A DNA stretch of 64,000 nucleotides from positions 2,946,501 through 3,010,500 of the forward strand of contig NZ_CP109599.1 of NCBI RefSeq assembly GCF_036231945.1. The letters are read 5' to 3'. The notes under the pieces are model-generated. The model ran no database searches and was not told the DNA's origin. It saw only the letters and a list, made by a program, of their open reading frames with translations. The number at the start of each line of letters is the position of its first letter. The stretch's first letter is position 1. This DNA comes from Streptomyces sp. NBC_01429. GTDB lineage: Bacteria > Actinomycetota > Actinomycetes > Streptomycetales > Streptomycetaceae. Both the position numbers and the translations under genes were made by a program. This document shows, piece after piece, positions 54,634 through 62,542 of this stretch.

Positions 54634-54981
54634 ATGACCGGGGGATCCAACGCACAGGACACGATCCGTTCGCATGTGCGCACGGGACGGAATCCGTCGT
54701 ACGGCGCGGAACGGCTGGAGAGCCTGACGGGGAGGGAGCGGGAGGTGCTGCTGCTCCTCGGGACAGGACTGGGCAACCGGGAGCTGGCCCGCGAGCTGAA
54801 GATCGCGGAGCGCACCGTGAAGGCGCACATCGCGAACATCGTGACCAAGATCGGGCAGCAGACGCGGACACAGGCGGCGATCGTCTCGGCGCTGGCTCAT
54901 GACACGCTGTGCTCGGATCTGGCGTGCACACGGCACCTCCCCGTGGTCCCCGGGCCGTGGCGGACACCCTCCGCCACGTGA
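54634..54981 (+). CDS. Small orphan LuxR-type helix-turn-helix regulator
   Basis: A 115-aa DNA-binding protein consisting essentially of one LuxR/NarL helix-turn-helix (LTGREREVLLLLGTGLGNRE and ELKIAERTVKAHIANIVTKI, about 32-85) without a receiver domain. ATG at 54634 has GGAAGG six bases upstream. A receiver-less NarL-type regulator is probably controlled by expression level or a partner. The tail contains two Cys. It is followed by a strong terminator. Confidence 0.85.
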   Translation: MTGGSNAQDTIRSHVRTGRNPSYGAERLESLTGREREVLLLLGTGLGNRELARELKIAERTVKAHIANIVTKIGQQTRTQAAIVSALAHDTLCSDLACTRHLPVVPGPWRTPSAT

Positions 54982-55001
54982 TCACCTCCGCCGCGTGACC
55001 T

Positions 55002-55036
55002 GAAGGGCTCCGTGCCGGGCGGGCACGGAGCCCTTC
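55002..55036. terminator. Strong hairpin after the LuxR-HTH gene
   Basis: A perfect 15-base stem (55002-55016 with 55022-55036) separates the LuxR-HTH gene from the convergent DUF3515-like gene. No U tract; typical Streptomyces terminator shape. Confidence 0.8.
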
Positions 55037-55086
55037 GGCAACTCGGTTCCTCAGCCCGCCAGTTCCTCGATGTCCCGGTCAGCGCC

Positions 55087-55596
55087 TCAGTTCGCCGCCA
55101 GACACTGGGACGTCTGCGGAATGGGAGCGACGAGCCGGGAGAGGCCGACCAAAGCGGCGTCGGTCTTGCCCCCGCCGCCGAAGATGACCTGAGTGGCCGG
55201 GCTGCGGCCGTAGGTGACGATGACCTTCCGGTCAGGGGTGGACTGTTCCTGATCGATGACCCAGTCCACGCCGTCGACCGCGAAACACGGGTCACCGCTC
55301 GGTCCCGGTGGGGTGACTCCGCAGCGCAGCACGATGCCGCGGTCCCCCCAGACGGCGATGCCGGGAAGGCTGTTGTCGCGTCGGGAGAGGCCACCGAGGG
55401 ACGCGGGGGCGTCTTCGGTGACGCGCAGGCAGTGGGGCGCGCCGGACTCCTTGGCGGGGGGCACCCCGGCGTCCGTCCCGGTGAGCGCGTGGACCGCGAA
55501 GGCCGCGCCGGCGGCCAGGACGCACGCCCCGGTGGCCAGCGCGAGCCCGGTCCGGCGGGTGAGACGCGTGCGACGCGTGAGTTGTGTGAAGGGCAT
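55087..55596 (-). CDS. DUF3515-like membrane-anchored protein
   Basis: A 169-aa protein with an N-terminal membrane anchor (GLALATGACVLAAGAAFAVH, about 16-36) and an extracytoplasmic domain resembling DUF3515. AVWGDRGIVLRCGVTPP, DPCFAVDGVDWVI and VTYGRSPATQVIFGG are the family's hallmarks, and three or four Cys probably form disulfides. ATG at 55596 is chosen because the longer frame to 55758 has no signal. Function is unknown; a paralogue near ddl is common in actinobacteria. Confidence 0.75.
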   Translation of the reverse strand: MPFTQLTRRTRLTRRTGLALATGACVLAAGAAFAVHALTGTDAGVPPAKESGAPHCLRVTEDAPASLGGLSRRDNSLPGIAVWGDRGIVLRCGVTPPGPSGDPCFAVDGVDWVIDQEQSTPDRKVIVTYGRSPATQVIFGGGGKTDAALVGLSRLVAPIPQTSQCLAAN

Positions 55597-55817
55597 TGCT
55601 CGGTGGTCGACTTCCCGATGCGGAGACGGCTGGTCAGAACGTCGGGGCACCGGGACGCAGAGGTGGACGCGGCCCGTTTTCCGCTCCCGCGCCGGCCCCG
55701 CCCCTTCGGGTATTGCCCTTTCGGACACCTCCCCAACGGACATGGTGGCAGCCGGCATTCACCTCTACGTTCGATGTGTCCAACGGATCGACGGTATCGG
55801 ACGTTCAGGGGGAATCG

Positions 55818-56330
55818 ATGCGCACAACAGCCAGTTCATTCGCACTCGCCGTGCTGATGGCCGGAACGGCGGCCGGGGTCGCGGCTCCGGCCCAGGCCGC
55901 GCAGCGGGCGGCGGATCCGTACGCGCACACCCGGCTGGAGCGGGTGTGGGCACCGAAGGTATGCCTGTCCATGGGGGGCAGCAAGAAGAACAACGCGCGG
56001 CTGGTCGTCGGCAAGTGCGCCAAGACCGACAAGACGCAGCGCTGGACGATGAAGCGGCTGAGCGGCAACAAGTCACTGCTGACCATCAAGAACGACAAGT
56101 CCGGCAAGTGCCTGAACGTGGGCTCCAAGAGCCGCCTCGTCCAGTCCACCTGCAAGGCGTCGGCCAAGAGCCAGCAGTGGGCGCTCAGCGGCTCACTCAT
56201 CATCAGCAAGTCGAAGGGCAAGGCGATCGCCTCGAACTCGACCAAGTCCGGTTCGAAGCCGTATCTGGAGACACGGCACTCCAGCCCGTCGGACAAGGAG
56301 CGGGTGCGTCAGGAGTGGGGTCTTTCCTGA
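55818..56330 (+). CDS. Secreted ricin-type beta-trefoil lectin-like protein
   Basis: Secreted 170-aa protein: signal peptide (about 1-29, ending AQA), then a beta-trefoil of ricin type. The three QxW-like repeats read TQRWTM, SQQWAL and RQEWGLS. Four Cys (KVCLS, GKCAK, GKCLN, STCKA) are placed as in ricin-B disulfides. It probably binds a glycan. ATG at 55818 has GGGGGAA just upstream. It is followed by another secreted protein gene 74 bases away. Confidence 0.8.
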   Translation: MRTTASSFALAVLMAGTAAGVAAPAQAAQRAADPYAHTRLERVWAPKVCLSMGGSKKNNARLVVGKCAKTDKTQRWTMKRLSGNKSLLTIKNDKSGKCLNVGSKSRLVQSTCKASAKSQQWALSGSLIISKSKGKAIASNSTKSGSKPYLETRHSSPSDKERVRQEWGLS

Positions 56331-56404
56331 CCGGGCCCGGCCGGATGCCCGGACAACGCGACAGACGACGCGACAGACCTCCCCCGACCAAAGGAGTGTT
56401 TCTC

Positions 56405-57619
56405 ATGCGGTGGAGCCGATCCGTGCCACGCGTGCTCGCGGTGGCGGCGATTCCCCCGGTCCTTCTGGCGTCCTCGCTGACCGCCGCCGCCGGGCAGGAG
56501 GTGCCCGCGGCGGCGGCCGGCGGTACGCCCACGTTCGTCCTGGACGCGGACAGCGGCCTGTTCGGCGGGGCGAAGCCGGCCCTCCGGACGTCCTCGTCGG
56601 CCCGGGTGACACCGGTCAGGACGTACGTGGGCGAGGCGACCGACACCCAGATCCTGGCGGCCGGTGGCCAGCGGGTGATCGCCGACATCACGCTCGCGTC
56701 CTCCCCGGCGAAGGCGGAGCGGGCGGCGTGGGCGGCGTCGTCCCGGTTCGTGGATCTGTCCTGGCCCGATCTGGGGGCTTCCCGGTACGAGGTCTACCGC
56801 GACGGTGTGAAGATCGCGAACGCGTCCGGTCACAGCCTGCGGGACACCGGGGTTCCGGCGGGCAGCGAGGTCCGTTACACCATCACGGGCGAGGTCGGGG
56901 GCGTCGGGCACACCTGGGGTCTGACCGCGACCGTTCCGGTGTCCGACGACGCCGCCACCCTCGCGAAGACAGCGCGGCAGGTCGAGGCGAAGGCGAAGAA
57001 GTACACCAGGACCACGGTGGTGTGGCGGTCGTTCATCCGGCAGAAGTGGGCCACCATTCCGAGCAAGCTCGGCTCGGTGTCGGGCTGCAAGTACACCAAG
57101 GGCTACAAGTACGCCGGTGACAACCGCGGCTTCTCCAGCAAGGTGACCGGCCCGGCGTTCCGGGCCGGCCTCCGCGGGACCGTGTACTGGACGAAGTCCT
57201 CGTACGACCTGTTCCCGCAGACCGGCGTGACGAAGGTGTACAAGGCCAAGACCGGCAAGTTCGTGGAGAAGCGGAAGGCGTCAGCGAAGGGCATCGACTT
57301 CCGGACGAAGTCCAAGTACGACGGCAAGACCCGCGACGTGCACGGGCAGATCGAGGCGACGGACCCGTTCTGCCCGACCGGCGGGGTCTCCCGGGCGGGC
57401 ATCGGCGTGTTCTACGACGCGCGGCTGGCGCGCAACGGCGACTTCTACGTGTCGGGCAAGTACCGGCAGGCCCCGGACCACGAGATGTACCTGTACGGGT
57501 ACACCAGCAGCACCAAGCACACCACGAAGACCGTGCACCAGTCGAGAATGGCAAGCCTGCTGTGCCTGTCCCAGCCGGCGTGCGAGCGGGGCACGATCGG
57601 CAACTACGGGGGCTACTGA
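56405..57619 (+). CDS. Secreted protein with FN3-like domain and DUF3238-like C-terminus
   Basis: Secreted 404-aa protein with a signal peptide (about 1-38). A beta domain (about 105-180) resembles FN3 (RFVDLSWPDLGASRYEVYRD, PAGSEVRYTITGE). The Lys/Tyr-rich C-terminal half (about 200-404) contains IRQKWATIPSK, YKYAGDNRGFSSKV and HGQIEATDPFCPTGG. The GDNRGFS stretch recalls DUF3238, but this assignment is weak. Cys pairs at the end (LLCLSQPACERG) suggest a disulfide. ATG at 56405 follows AAGGAG by nine bases. Its role is unknown; adjacency to a lectin suggests surface or extracellular binding. Confidence 0.65.
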   Translation: MRWSRSVPRVLAVAAIPPVLLASSLTAAAGQEVPAAAAGGTPTFVLDADSGLFGGAKPALRTSSSARVTPVRTYVGEATDTQILAAGGQRVIADITLASSPAKAERAAWAASSRFVDLSWPDLGASRYEVYRDGVKIANASGHSLRDTGVPAGSEVRYTITGEVGGVGHTWGLTATVPVSDDAATLAKTARQVEAKAKKYTRTTVVWRSFIRQKWATIPSKLGSVSGCKYTKGYKYAGDNRGFSSKVTGPAFRAGLRGTVYWTKSSYDLFPQTGVTKVYKAKTGKFVEKRKASAKGIDFRTKSKYDGKTRDVHGQIEATDPFCPTGGVSRAGIGVFYDARLARNGDFYVSGKYRQAPDHEMYLYGYTSSTKHTTKTVHQSRMASLLCLSQPACERGTIGNYGGY

Positions 57620-57708
57620 CCCCCGGGCCCCGGTCAGCCGGTACGGAGAGGACAATGAGCCGTGAAGCGGGACGCCGTCGGGCGGCCCGTGACGAAAGGG
57701 GGGTCGAC

Positions 57709-58161
57709 GTGACCGTGACCTGGCGCAGTGCCGTCTCCTACGCGCTCACCGTCGTTGTTCTGTCCTGGCTGACCGGGGCCGGGGTCGACCTCGCCTGGCA
57801 GGCGGCGTCCGGTGGCCTCGGGGCCTGGGTGTCGTTCTGGGTGACGGACCCGTGGAACGCCGTCTTCGTCGTGACCGCGGTCATCGCCCTCACCCTGGTC
57901 CGCCGGGTGCTCGCGGTGCTGCCGAACTGGCGTGTGGCGCTGATCGACGGGGCGGTCTACCTGGCGGTGCTGCTGCTCTGCTCGGGGATCTCGGCATGGG
58001 CCGCCGGTGACGAAGGGCCGGTGGACGCGGCGTTCGTCATGGCGATCCTCGCCCTCTTCACACTGCAACTCCCGGCGGCCTGGCTGCTGTCCGCGTGGCG
58101 GTCACCGCACCTGGAGGTCGTCCTCAGCCGCGCCGGGGCGCGCGGGCCGGCGGCGGTCTGA
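57709..58161 (+). CDS. Integral membrane protein, unknown function
   Basis: A protein of about 150 aa with four hydrophobic segments (about 8-30, 42-62, 80-100, 112-132). GTG at 57709 has GAAAGGGGGG five bases upstream; ATG at 57655, with GGAGAGG, would add 18 hydrophilic residues and is possible. It lies directly upstream of the TlpA-like gene (7 bases apart) and may be a membrane partner for it. Confidence 0.7.
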   Translation: MTVTWRSAVSYALTVVVLSWLTGAGVDLAWQAASGGLGAWVSFWVTDPWNAVFVVTAVIALTLVRRVLAVLPNWRVALIDGAVYLAVLLLCSGISAWAAGDEGPVDAAFVMAILALFTLQLPAAWLLSAWRSPHLEVVLSRAGARGPAAV

Positions 58162-58168
58162 CCGGGCG

Positions 58169-58768
58169 ATGCGCACCCCTCGCACGGCGCTGGTGACCTG
58201 CGCCCTCCTCACCAGCGGCGCGCTGCTCACGGGCTGCGCCGCTCCGGAACCGGTCAGCGACTCCACCCCGGGGGACGCGTTCAGCAAGGTCTACGCGGAG
58301 GGCGAGCGCCCCACGGCCCCCGACCTCACCGGGAACTCCCTGGAGGGGGACGAGATCCGCCTGTCCGACCACCGGGGCAAGGTCGTCCTGCTCAACGCGT
58401 GGGCCTCATGGTGCGGTCCCTGCCGGGCGGAGGCGCCCGAGCTGAAGAAGATCCAGGAGAAGTGGGGCGGCCGCGGCGTCGACGTACTGGGCATCGACAA
58501 CGACCACAGCCAGGCCGACGCCCTCGCGTTCCAGCAGGAGTTCCGTCTCCCCTACCCGTCCCTGCACGACCCCGCCAAACGGCAGATCCTGAGACTCCCG
58601 CGCGGCCTGGTGAACGCGCAGTCCCTCCCGTTCACGATCGTCGTCGACCGGACGGGGAAGGTGGCGGCGGCCCGGATGGGCATGGTGACCGAGGCGGAGG
58701 TGGCGAAGCTCCTCACCCCCCTGCTGCCCACTCCCACGAATCCCTCGAACGGGGCGCCCACTCCATGA
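58169..58768 (+). CDS. TlpA/ResA-like thioredoxin-fold lipoprotein
   Basis: Extracytoplasmic thiol-disulfide oxidoreductase, 199 aa. The lipoprotein signal ends in LLTGC (about residue 23). The thioredoxin fold spans about 45-180 with the active site ASWCGPCRAEAPEL, and cis-Pro in SLPFTIVVDRTG follows. Such proteins reduce apocytochrome c or other exported Cys proteins. ATG at 58169 is seven bases after the upstream stop, and the gene overlaps the DinB gene by four bases (ATGA), so the three genes look like one operon. Confidence 0.9.
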   Translation: MRTPRTALVTCALLTSGALLTGCAAPEPVSDSTPGDAFSKVYAEGERPTAPDLTGNSLEGDEIRLSDHRGKVVLLNAWASWCGPCRAEAPELKKIQEKWGGRGVDVLGIDNDHSQADALAFQQEFRLPYPSLHDPAKRQILRLPRGLVNAQSLPFTIVVDRTGKVAAARMGMVTEAEVAKLLTPLLPTPTNPSNGAPTP

Positions 58769-59268
58769 CCGAACGCGTCGGCCCGTCCCCGACCTCCGGC
58801 GAGCGCGAGATGCTCCGCTCGTATCTCGACTTTCACCGGGCGACCCTGGCCATGAAGACCGAGGGCCTGAGCGACGAGGAGCTGCGGCGGCGGTCGATGC
58901 CGCCCTCCACGCTCTGCCTGATGGGGCTCGTCCGGCATATGGCCGAGGTGGAGCGCGCCTGGTTCCGCCGGGTCGTCAACGGGGAGGACATCCCGCTCGT
59001 ATGGTCCCCCGAGGGCGACTACCAGGTGGCGTACGAGCCCGGCACGGCCACGCGCGAGGAGGCGTTCGGCGCCTGGCGTACGGAGGTCGAGCACGCCCGC
59101 CGGATCGAGGCGGCGGCGGAGTCGCTGGAGGTGACGGCCCATGCGGCGAGCTGGCGGGAAGAGGTGTCCCTGCGGATGGTGATGCTGCATCTGATCCATG
59201 AGTACGCCCGCCACAACGGCCACGCCGACCTCCTGCGCGAGGCGATCGACGGCAGCGTGGGCGCCTGA
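58765..59268 (+). CDS. DinB family protein (DUF664)
   Basis: A 167-aa four-helix-bundle metal-binding protein of the DinB/YfiT superfamily. The metal-binding His residues are in VRHMAEVERAWF and HLIHEYARHNGHADLLRE, with one near the start (YLDFHRATL). In actinobacteria many such proteins are mycothiol-dependent transferases. Start ATG at 58765 overlaps the stop of the TlpA-like gene, indicating translational coupling. Confidence 0.88.
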   Translation: MTERVGPSPTSGEREMLRSYLDFHRATLAMKTEGLSDEELRRRSMPPSTLCLMGLVRHMAEVERAWFRRVVNGEDIPLVWSPEGDYQVAYEPGTATREEAFGAWRTEVEHARRIEAAAESLEVTAHAASWREEVSLRMVMLHLIHEYARHNGHADLLREAIDGSVGA

Positions 59269-59641
59269 CGGACGGACGGGCGCGGAGGCCAACGGGCGGG
59301 GGCAGGAGAGCCGGAGCGGGGCGGCGGCGTCAGTGCGCCGCCGGCGCACCCCGCCGCGCCGGTACGACCAGCAGCACCGCCCACCGGTAGTGCTCCACCG
59401 CCCGCGCGGCGGAGGAGGCGGCAGAGGGGTACGGGGCGGCATGGGCCCGAGGCTGTCGCCCGGCCCGCGCCCCTCCGCCCGGTCCCCCCGGGCGAGTGTG
59501 TGTCAGAACCCGGCGAACCGGCCCGTCCCGCGTAGCTTCGAGGCGGCCACCGCGCCATGAAGCACCGAAGCACCGAAGTACCGAAGTACCGAAGTACCGC
59601 CCGCAGTACCGCTCGCGACCGCTCCCCGGTGAGGTACGTCC
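59269..59641. other. Intergenic region with promoter-proximal repeat before the K+ channel
   Basis: A 373-base spacer containing Pro/Arg-rich open frames with no ribosome binding sites. Near its right end, 59559-59598, five tandem 8-base units (GAAGCACC twice, GAAGTACC three times) lie 44 bases before the channel start. No clear promoter. Confidence 0.4.
59559..59598. repeat. Five tandem 8-base repeats in the K+ channel leader
   Basis: GAAGCACC x2 followed by GAAGTACC x3 without gaps, and two partial copies beyond. Simple-sequence arrays this size can change length by slippage; here they lie in the probable 5' leader. Confidence 0.85.
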
Positions 59642-60172
59642 ATGCCGCCGCTCTCCCCCCTCTACCTGCTGCGCAGACTGCTCGGCAACGAACGGTGGCG
59701 GCGGCTGCACGTCAAGGCCGCCTCGTGGGCCGCCCTCGGGGTCGTCGTGGTCCTGCTGCTCGGCTCCTGGATCATCGTCCCGTTCGAGCTGGCGGCGCCC
59801 AAGGCGACCATCACCTCGTTCCCGCTCGCCCTGTGGTGGTCCGTCGAGACCGCGACCACCGTCGGGTACGGCGACCTCTATCCCGTGACCGTCCCGGGCC
59901 GCCTGATCGCGGGCGTGGTGATGCTGGTCGGGATCTCGGTCTTCAGCATCGTCACCGCGTCCCTGGCCACCTGGTTCGTCGGCAGCGCGGCGCGGCGCGC
60001 CCACAAGGTCGCCGAAGCGCTCGAAGGCGCCGAGCGGAAGGGGAGGGCGGAAGCCTCCGACGAACTGCGCGCCCTGCACGCCCGCTTCGACCACCTCGAA
60101 CAGCTGGTGCGGCGCTCGGGCGGCCCGGGGCCGGGGCCGGGTCCGGGCCCGGACCAGCCGCCCTCCGCCTGA
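59642..60172 (+). CDS. Two-TM potassium channel family protein
   Basis: A 176-aa ion channel subunit of the KcsA type. Two membrane helices (about 28-48 and 88-112) flank the pore with selectivity filter TTVGYGD (about 72-78). The C-terminal tail forms a coiled coil (about 115-155, KVAEALEGAERKGR, LHARFDHLEQLVRR) for tetramer assembly and ends in a Gly/Pro repeat (GPGPGPGPGP). ATG at 59642; GGTGAGGT is upstream. Substrate K+ is inferred from the filter. Confidence 0.93.
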   Translation: MPPLSPLYLLRRLLGNERWRRLHVKAASWAALGVVVVLLLGSWIIVPFELAAPKATITSFPLALWWSVETATTVGYGDLYPVTVPGRLIAGVVMLVGISVFSIVTASLATWFVGSAARRAHKVAEALEGAERKGRAEASDELRALHARFDHLEQLVRRSGGPGPGPGPGPDQPPSA

Positions 60173-60261
60173 CGCTCCGGCCCCGTCCCTGACGCCTCCC
60201 CCCGCCGGATACGGGGGCATGCCCCACTGTCCGGGACGCTTCCGCCGCCTACCGTTGGCCC

Positions 60262-60699
60262 ATGGACGCCCACGACCCCGATCTGCGGAAAGAACTCAAC
60301 GCGACCCTCCAGGCCCGGCGGGATCTGGGGGAGGAATACGACTCCGCGCTCGTCGAATCGTTCCTGGAGAAGGTCGAGCGGCGACTGGACAGTACGGCCG
60401 ACCGCCAGGTGCGCCGTCAGCTCGCGGAACAGCAGCTGGCGGCCGCCCGCGGATCCTCGCGCCCGTCCGGGGCGGCCGAGGGGTTCGGTGAGCGCTTCGG
60501 CTTCGCGGTGATCTCACTGATTCTCGCCGTCCCGCTCTCCGCGATCGCCGTCGTGAACGCCGGGATCGGCGGCCTGATCGTCTGCTGGCTGGGCATCGTC
60601 GGGGTGAACGCCCTCAACTCGGCGCACCGGATGCCCTCGGCCCCATGGGGACAGTGGAAGGAACGGCGGCGGCAGGAGTCCTCCGACTGGGAGGGCTGA
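60262..60699 (+). CDS. Small membrane protein with N-terminal helical region
   Basis: A 145-aa protein: a charged helical N-terminus (about 1-65, DLRKELNATLQARRDLGEEY), then two membrane helices (about 80-97 and 100-118), then a Trp/Arg-rich tail (WGQWKERRRQESSDWEG). It resembles small uncharacterised Streptomyces integral membrane proteins; no function assigned. ATG at 60262, with CCTACCGT just upstream resembling a -10 box. Confidence 0.7.
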   Translation: MDAHDPDLRKELNATLQARRDLGEEYDSALVESFLEKVERRLDSTADRQVRRQLAEQQLAAARGSSRPSGAAEGFGERFGFAVISLILAVPLSAIAVVNAGIGGLIVCWLGIVGVNALNSAHRMPSAPWGQWKERRRQESSDWEG

Positions 60700-60741
60700 C
60701 CGGCCCGGCCGGTCCGGCGCGGGAGGCGGGGAAAAGATAGT

Positions 60742-60796
60742 CGCGGGGACCGCCGCACCCCCGTTACCGGGGGGCGGGACGACGGCGGTCCCCGCG
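60742..60796 (-). terminator. Nested hairpin terminator downstream of cystathionine beta-synthase
   Basis: A perfect 14-base outer stem (60742-60755 with 60783-60796) encloses a 6-base C/G hairpin. On the minus strand it is followed by ACTATCTTTTCC. It lies about 200 bases past the stop of the CBS gene; the sequence between (60797-60993) has no gene I can support. Confidence 0.7.
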
Positions 60797-60993
60797 AGGG
60801 ACACGCTCCGGGTCAGGGCCGGCTTACGTGTCCGGGCGTCCATGGAGGTCCGGGAGCCGCTCCGGAAGTCCTTGACGCCGACAACAACCAATGTGCCGGA
60901 CGCGTGTTAAGAGGGTGCTGCGCGGACGTGTCGCGCTCGTACCACTTTCACGAACCCGCGACTCCGGGCGGCTCGTTCACCCGCTCCGAGCGG

Positions 60994-62388
60994 CTACTTC
61001 GCGTCCTTGGAGAGGAACGCCAGCAGATCCTGCCTGCTCACCACGCCGGTCGGCTTGCCCTCCACCAGCACGATCGCGGCGTCCGACGCACCGGGACCGC
61101 TCAGCGCGGCCATCAGGTCGGCCACCGGCTCGCCCGAGCCGACCTGCGGCAGCGGCGACGACATGTGCTTCTCCAGCGGGTCGCCGAGCGAGGCGCGCTG
61201 GGTGAACAGCGCGTCGAGCAGCTCCCGCTCGACGACGGAGCCGATGACCTCGGCGGCCATCACGTCGGGGTGACCCGCGCCCGGCTTGACGATCGGCATC
61301 TGCGAGACGCCGTACTCGCGCAGGACCTCGATGGCCTCGCCGACGGTCTCCTCGGGGTGCATGTGCACGAGCGTCGGGATGGGGCCCGCCTTGTACTGGA
61401 GCACGTCGGAGACGCGCGGCGCGTCCCCGCTGTGGTCGAGGAAGCCGTAGTCGTTCATCCACTCGTCGTTGAAGATCTTGCTGAGGTAGCCGCGGCCGCT
61501 GTCCGGCAGCAGGACGACGACCACGTCGTCGGGTCCGAGCCCCTCCGCCACCTTCAGCGCGGCCACGACCGCCATGCCGCAGGAGCCGCCGACGAGCAGG
61601 CCCTCCTCCTTGGCGAGGCGCCGGGTCATCTGGAAGGAGTCCTTGTCGGAGACGGCGACGATCTCGTCCGTCACCGTACGGTCGTACGCGGTCGGCCAGA
61701 AGTCCTCACCGACGCCCTCGACCAGGTACGGCCGGCCCGAGCCGCCCGAGTAGACCGACCCCTCGGGGTCGGCGCCCACGATCCGCACCCGCCCGTCGCT
61801 GGCCTCCTTGAGGAAGCGGCCGGTGCCGGAGATGGTGCCGCCCGTACCGACGCCCGCGACGAAATGGGTGATTCTTCCGTCCGTCTGCTTCCACAGCTCG
61901 GGACCGGTCGTCTCGTAGTGCGAACGGGGGTTGTTCGGGTTGCTGTACTGGTCCGGCTTCCAGGCGCCCGGTGTCTCGCGCACCAGCCGGTCGGAGACGT
62001 TGTAGTACGAGTCGGGGTGCTCGGGGTCGACCGCCGTGGGGCAGACGACGACCTCGGCGCCGTACGCGCGCAGCACGTTGATCTTGTCCGTGGAGACCTT
62101 GTCGGGGCAGACGAAAATGCACTTGTAGCCCTTCCGCTGGGCCACGATGGCAAGGCCGACGCCCGTGTTGCCGCTCGTCGGTTCGACGATCGTGCCGCCG
62201 GGCAGCAGCTCTCCGCTCTCCTCCGCGGCCTCGATCATGCGCAGGGCGATCCGGTCCTTGACCGAACCTCCGGGGTTGAAGTATTCGACCTTGGCCAGGA
62301 CTGTCGCCTGAATGCCTTCGGTCACGCTGGTCAGCTTCAGCAGCGGGGTATTGCCAACCAGACTGATCATCGAGTCGTGGAATTGCAC
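60994..62388 (-). CDS. Cystathionine beta-synthase
   Basis: PLP-dependent condensation of serine and homocysteine to cystathionine in transsulfuration; 464 aa. The catalytic domain has the PLP lysine Lys44 in NPGGSVKDR, EPTSGNTGVGLA and the phosphate-binding GVGTGGTISGTG. A C-terminal pair of CBS domains (about 340-460; YGVSQMPIV, PLPQVGSGEPVADL) regulates activity. GTG at 62388 follows GGAGA by six bases. The CBS-domain form distinguishes it from O-acetylserine sulfhydrylase. It is divergent from the SGNH hydrolase. Confidence 0.93.
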   Translation of the reverse strand: MQFHDSMISLVGNTPLLKLTSVTEGIQATVLAKVEYFNPGGSVKDRIALRMIEAAEESGELLPGGTIVEPTSGNTGVGLAIVAQRKGYKCIFVCPDKVSTDKINVLRAYGAEVVVCPTAVDPEHPDSYYNVSDRLVRETPGAWKPDQYSNPNNPRSHYETTGPELWKQTDGRITHFVAGVGTGGTISGTGRFLKEASDGRVRIVGADPEGSVYSGGSGRPYLVEGVGEDFWPTAYDRTVTDEIVAVSDKDSFQMTRRLAKEEGLLVGGSCGMAVVAALKVAEGLGPDDVVVVLLPDSGRGYLSKIFNDEWMNDYGFLDHSGDAPRVSDVLQYKAGPIPTLVHMHPEETVGEAIEVLREYGVSQMPIVKPGAGHPDVMAAEVIGSVVERELLDALFTQRASLGDPLEKHMSSPLPQVGSGEPVADLMAALSGPGASDAAIVLVEGKPTGVVSRQDLLAFLSKDAK

Positions 62389-62542
62389 CGTTGTCTCCGG
62401 GGTCTCCGTGATGGTCCGGCCAGCGTATGCGCCTCCGGGTGAGATTGGGCGACGGTCCTTACGGGGCAGTTAGCTGGTGTACGTGCCCTTCGACCGGACG
62501 ACCGGGGCGCGTACTCGTACGCACAGGGAGGTGACGCGGACG

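Noticed and set aside
60514..60891. Possible small minus-strand gene near 60.5-60.9 kb
   Set aside because: It overlaps a plus-strand membrane protein gene and crosses a strong hairpin; no family resemblance or ribosome binding site.
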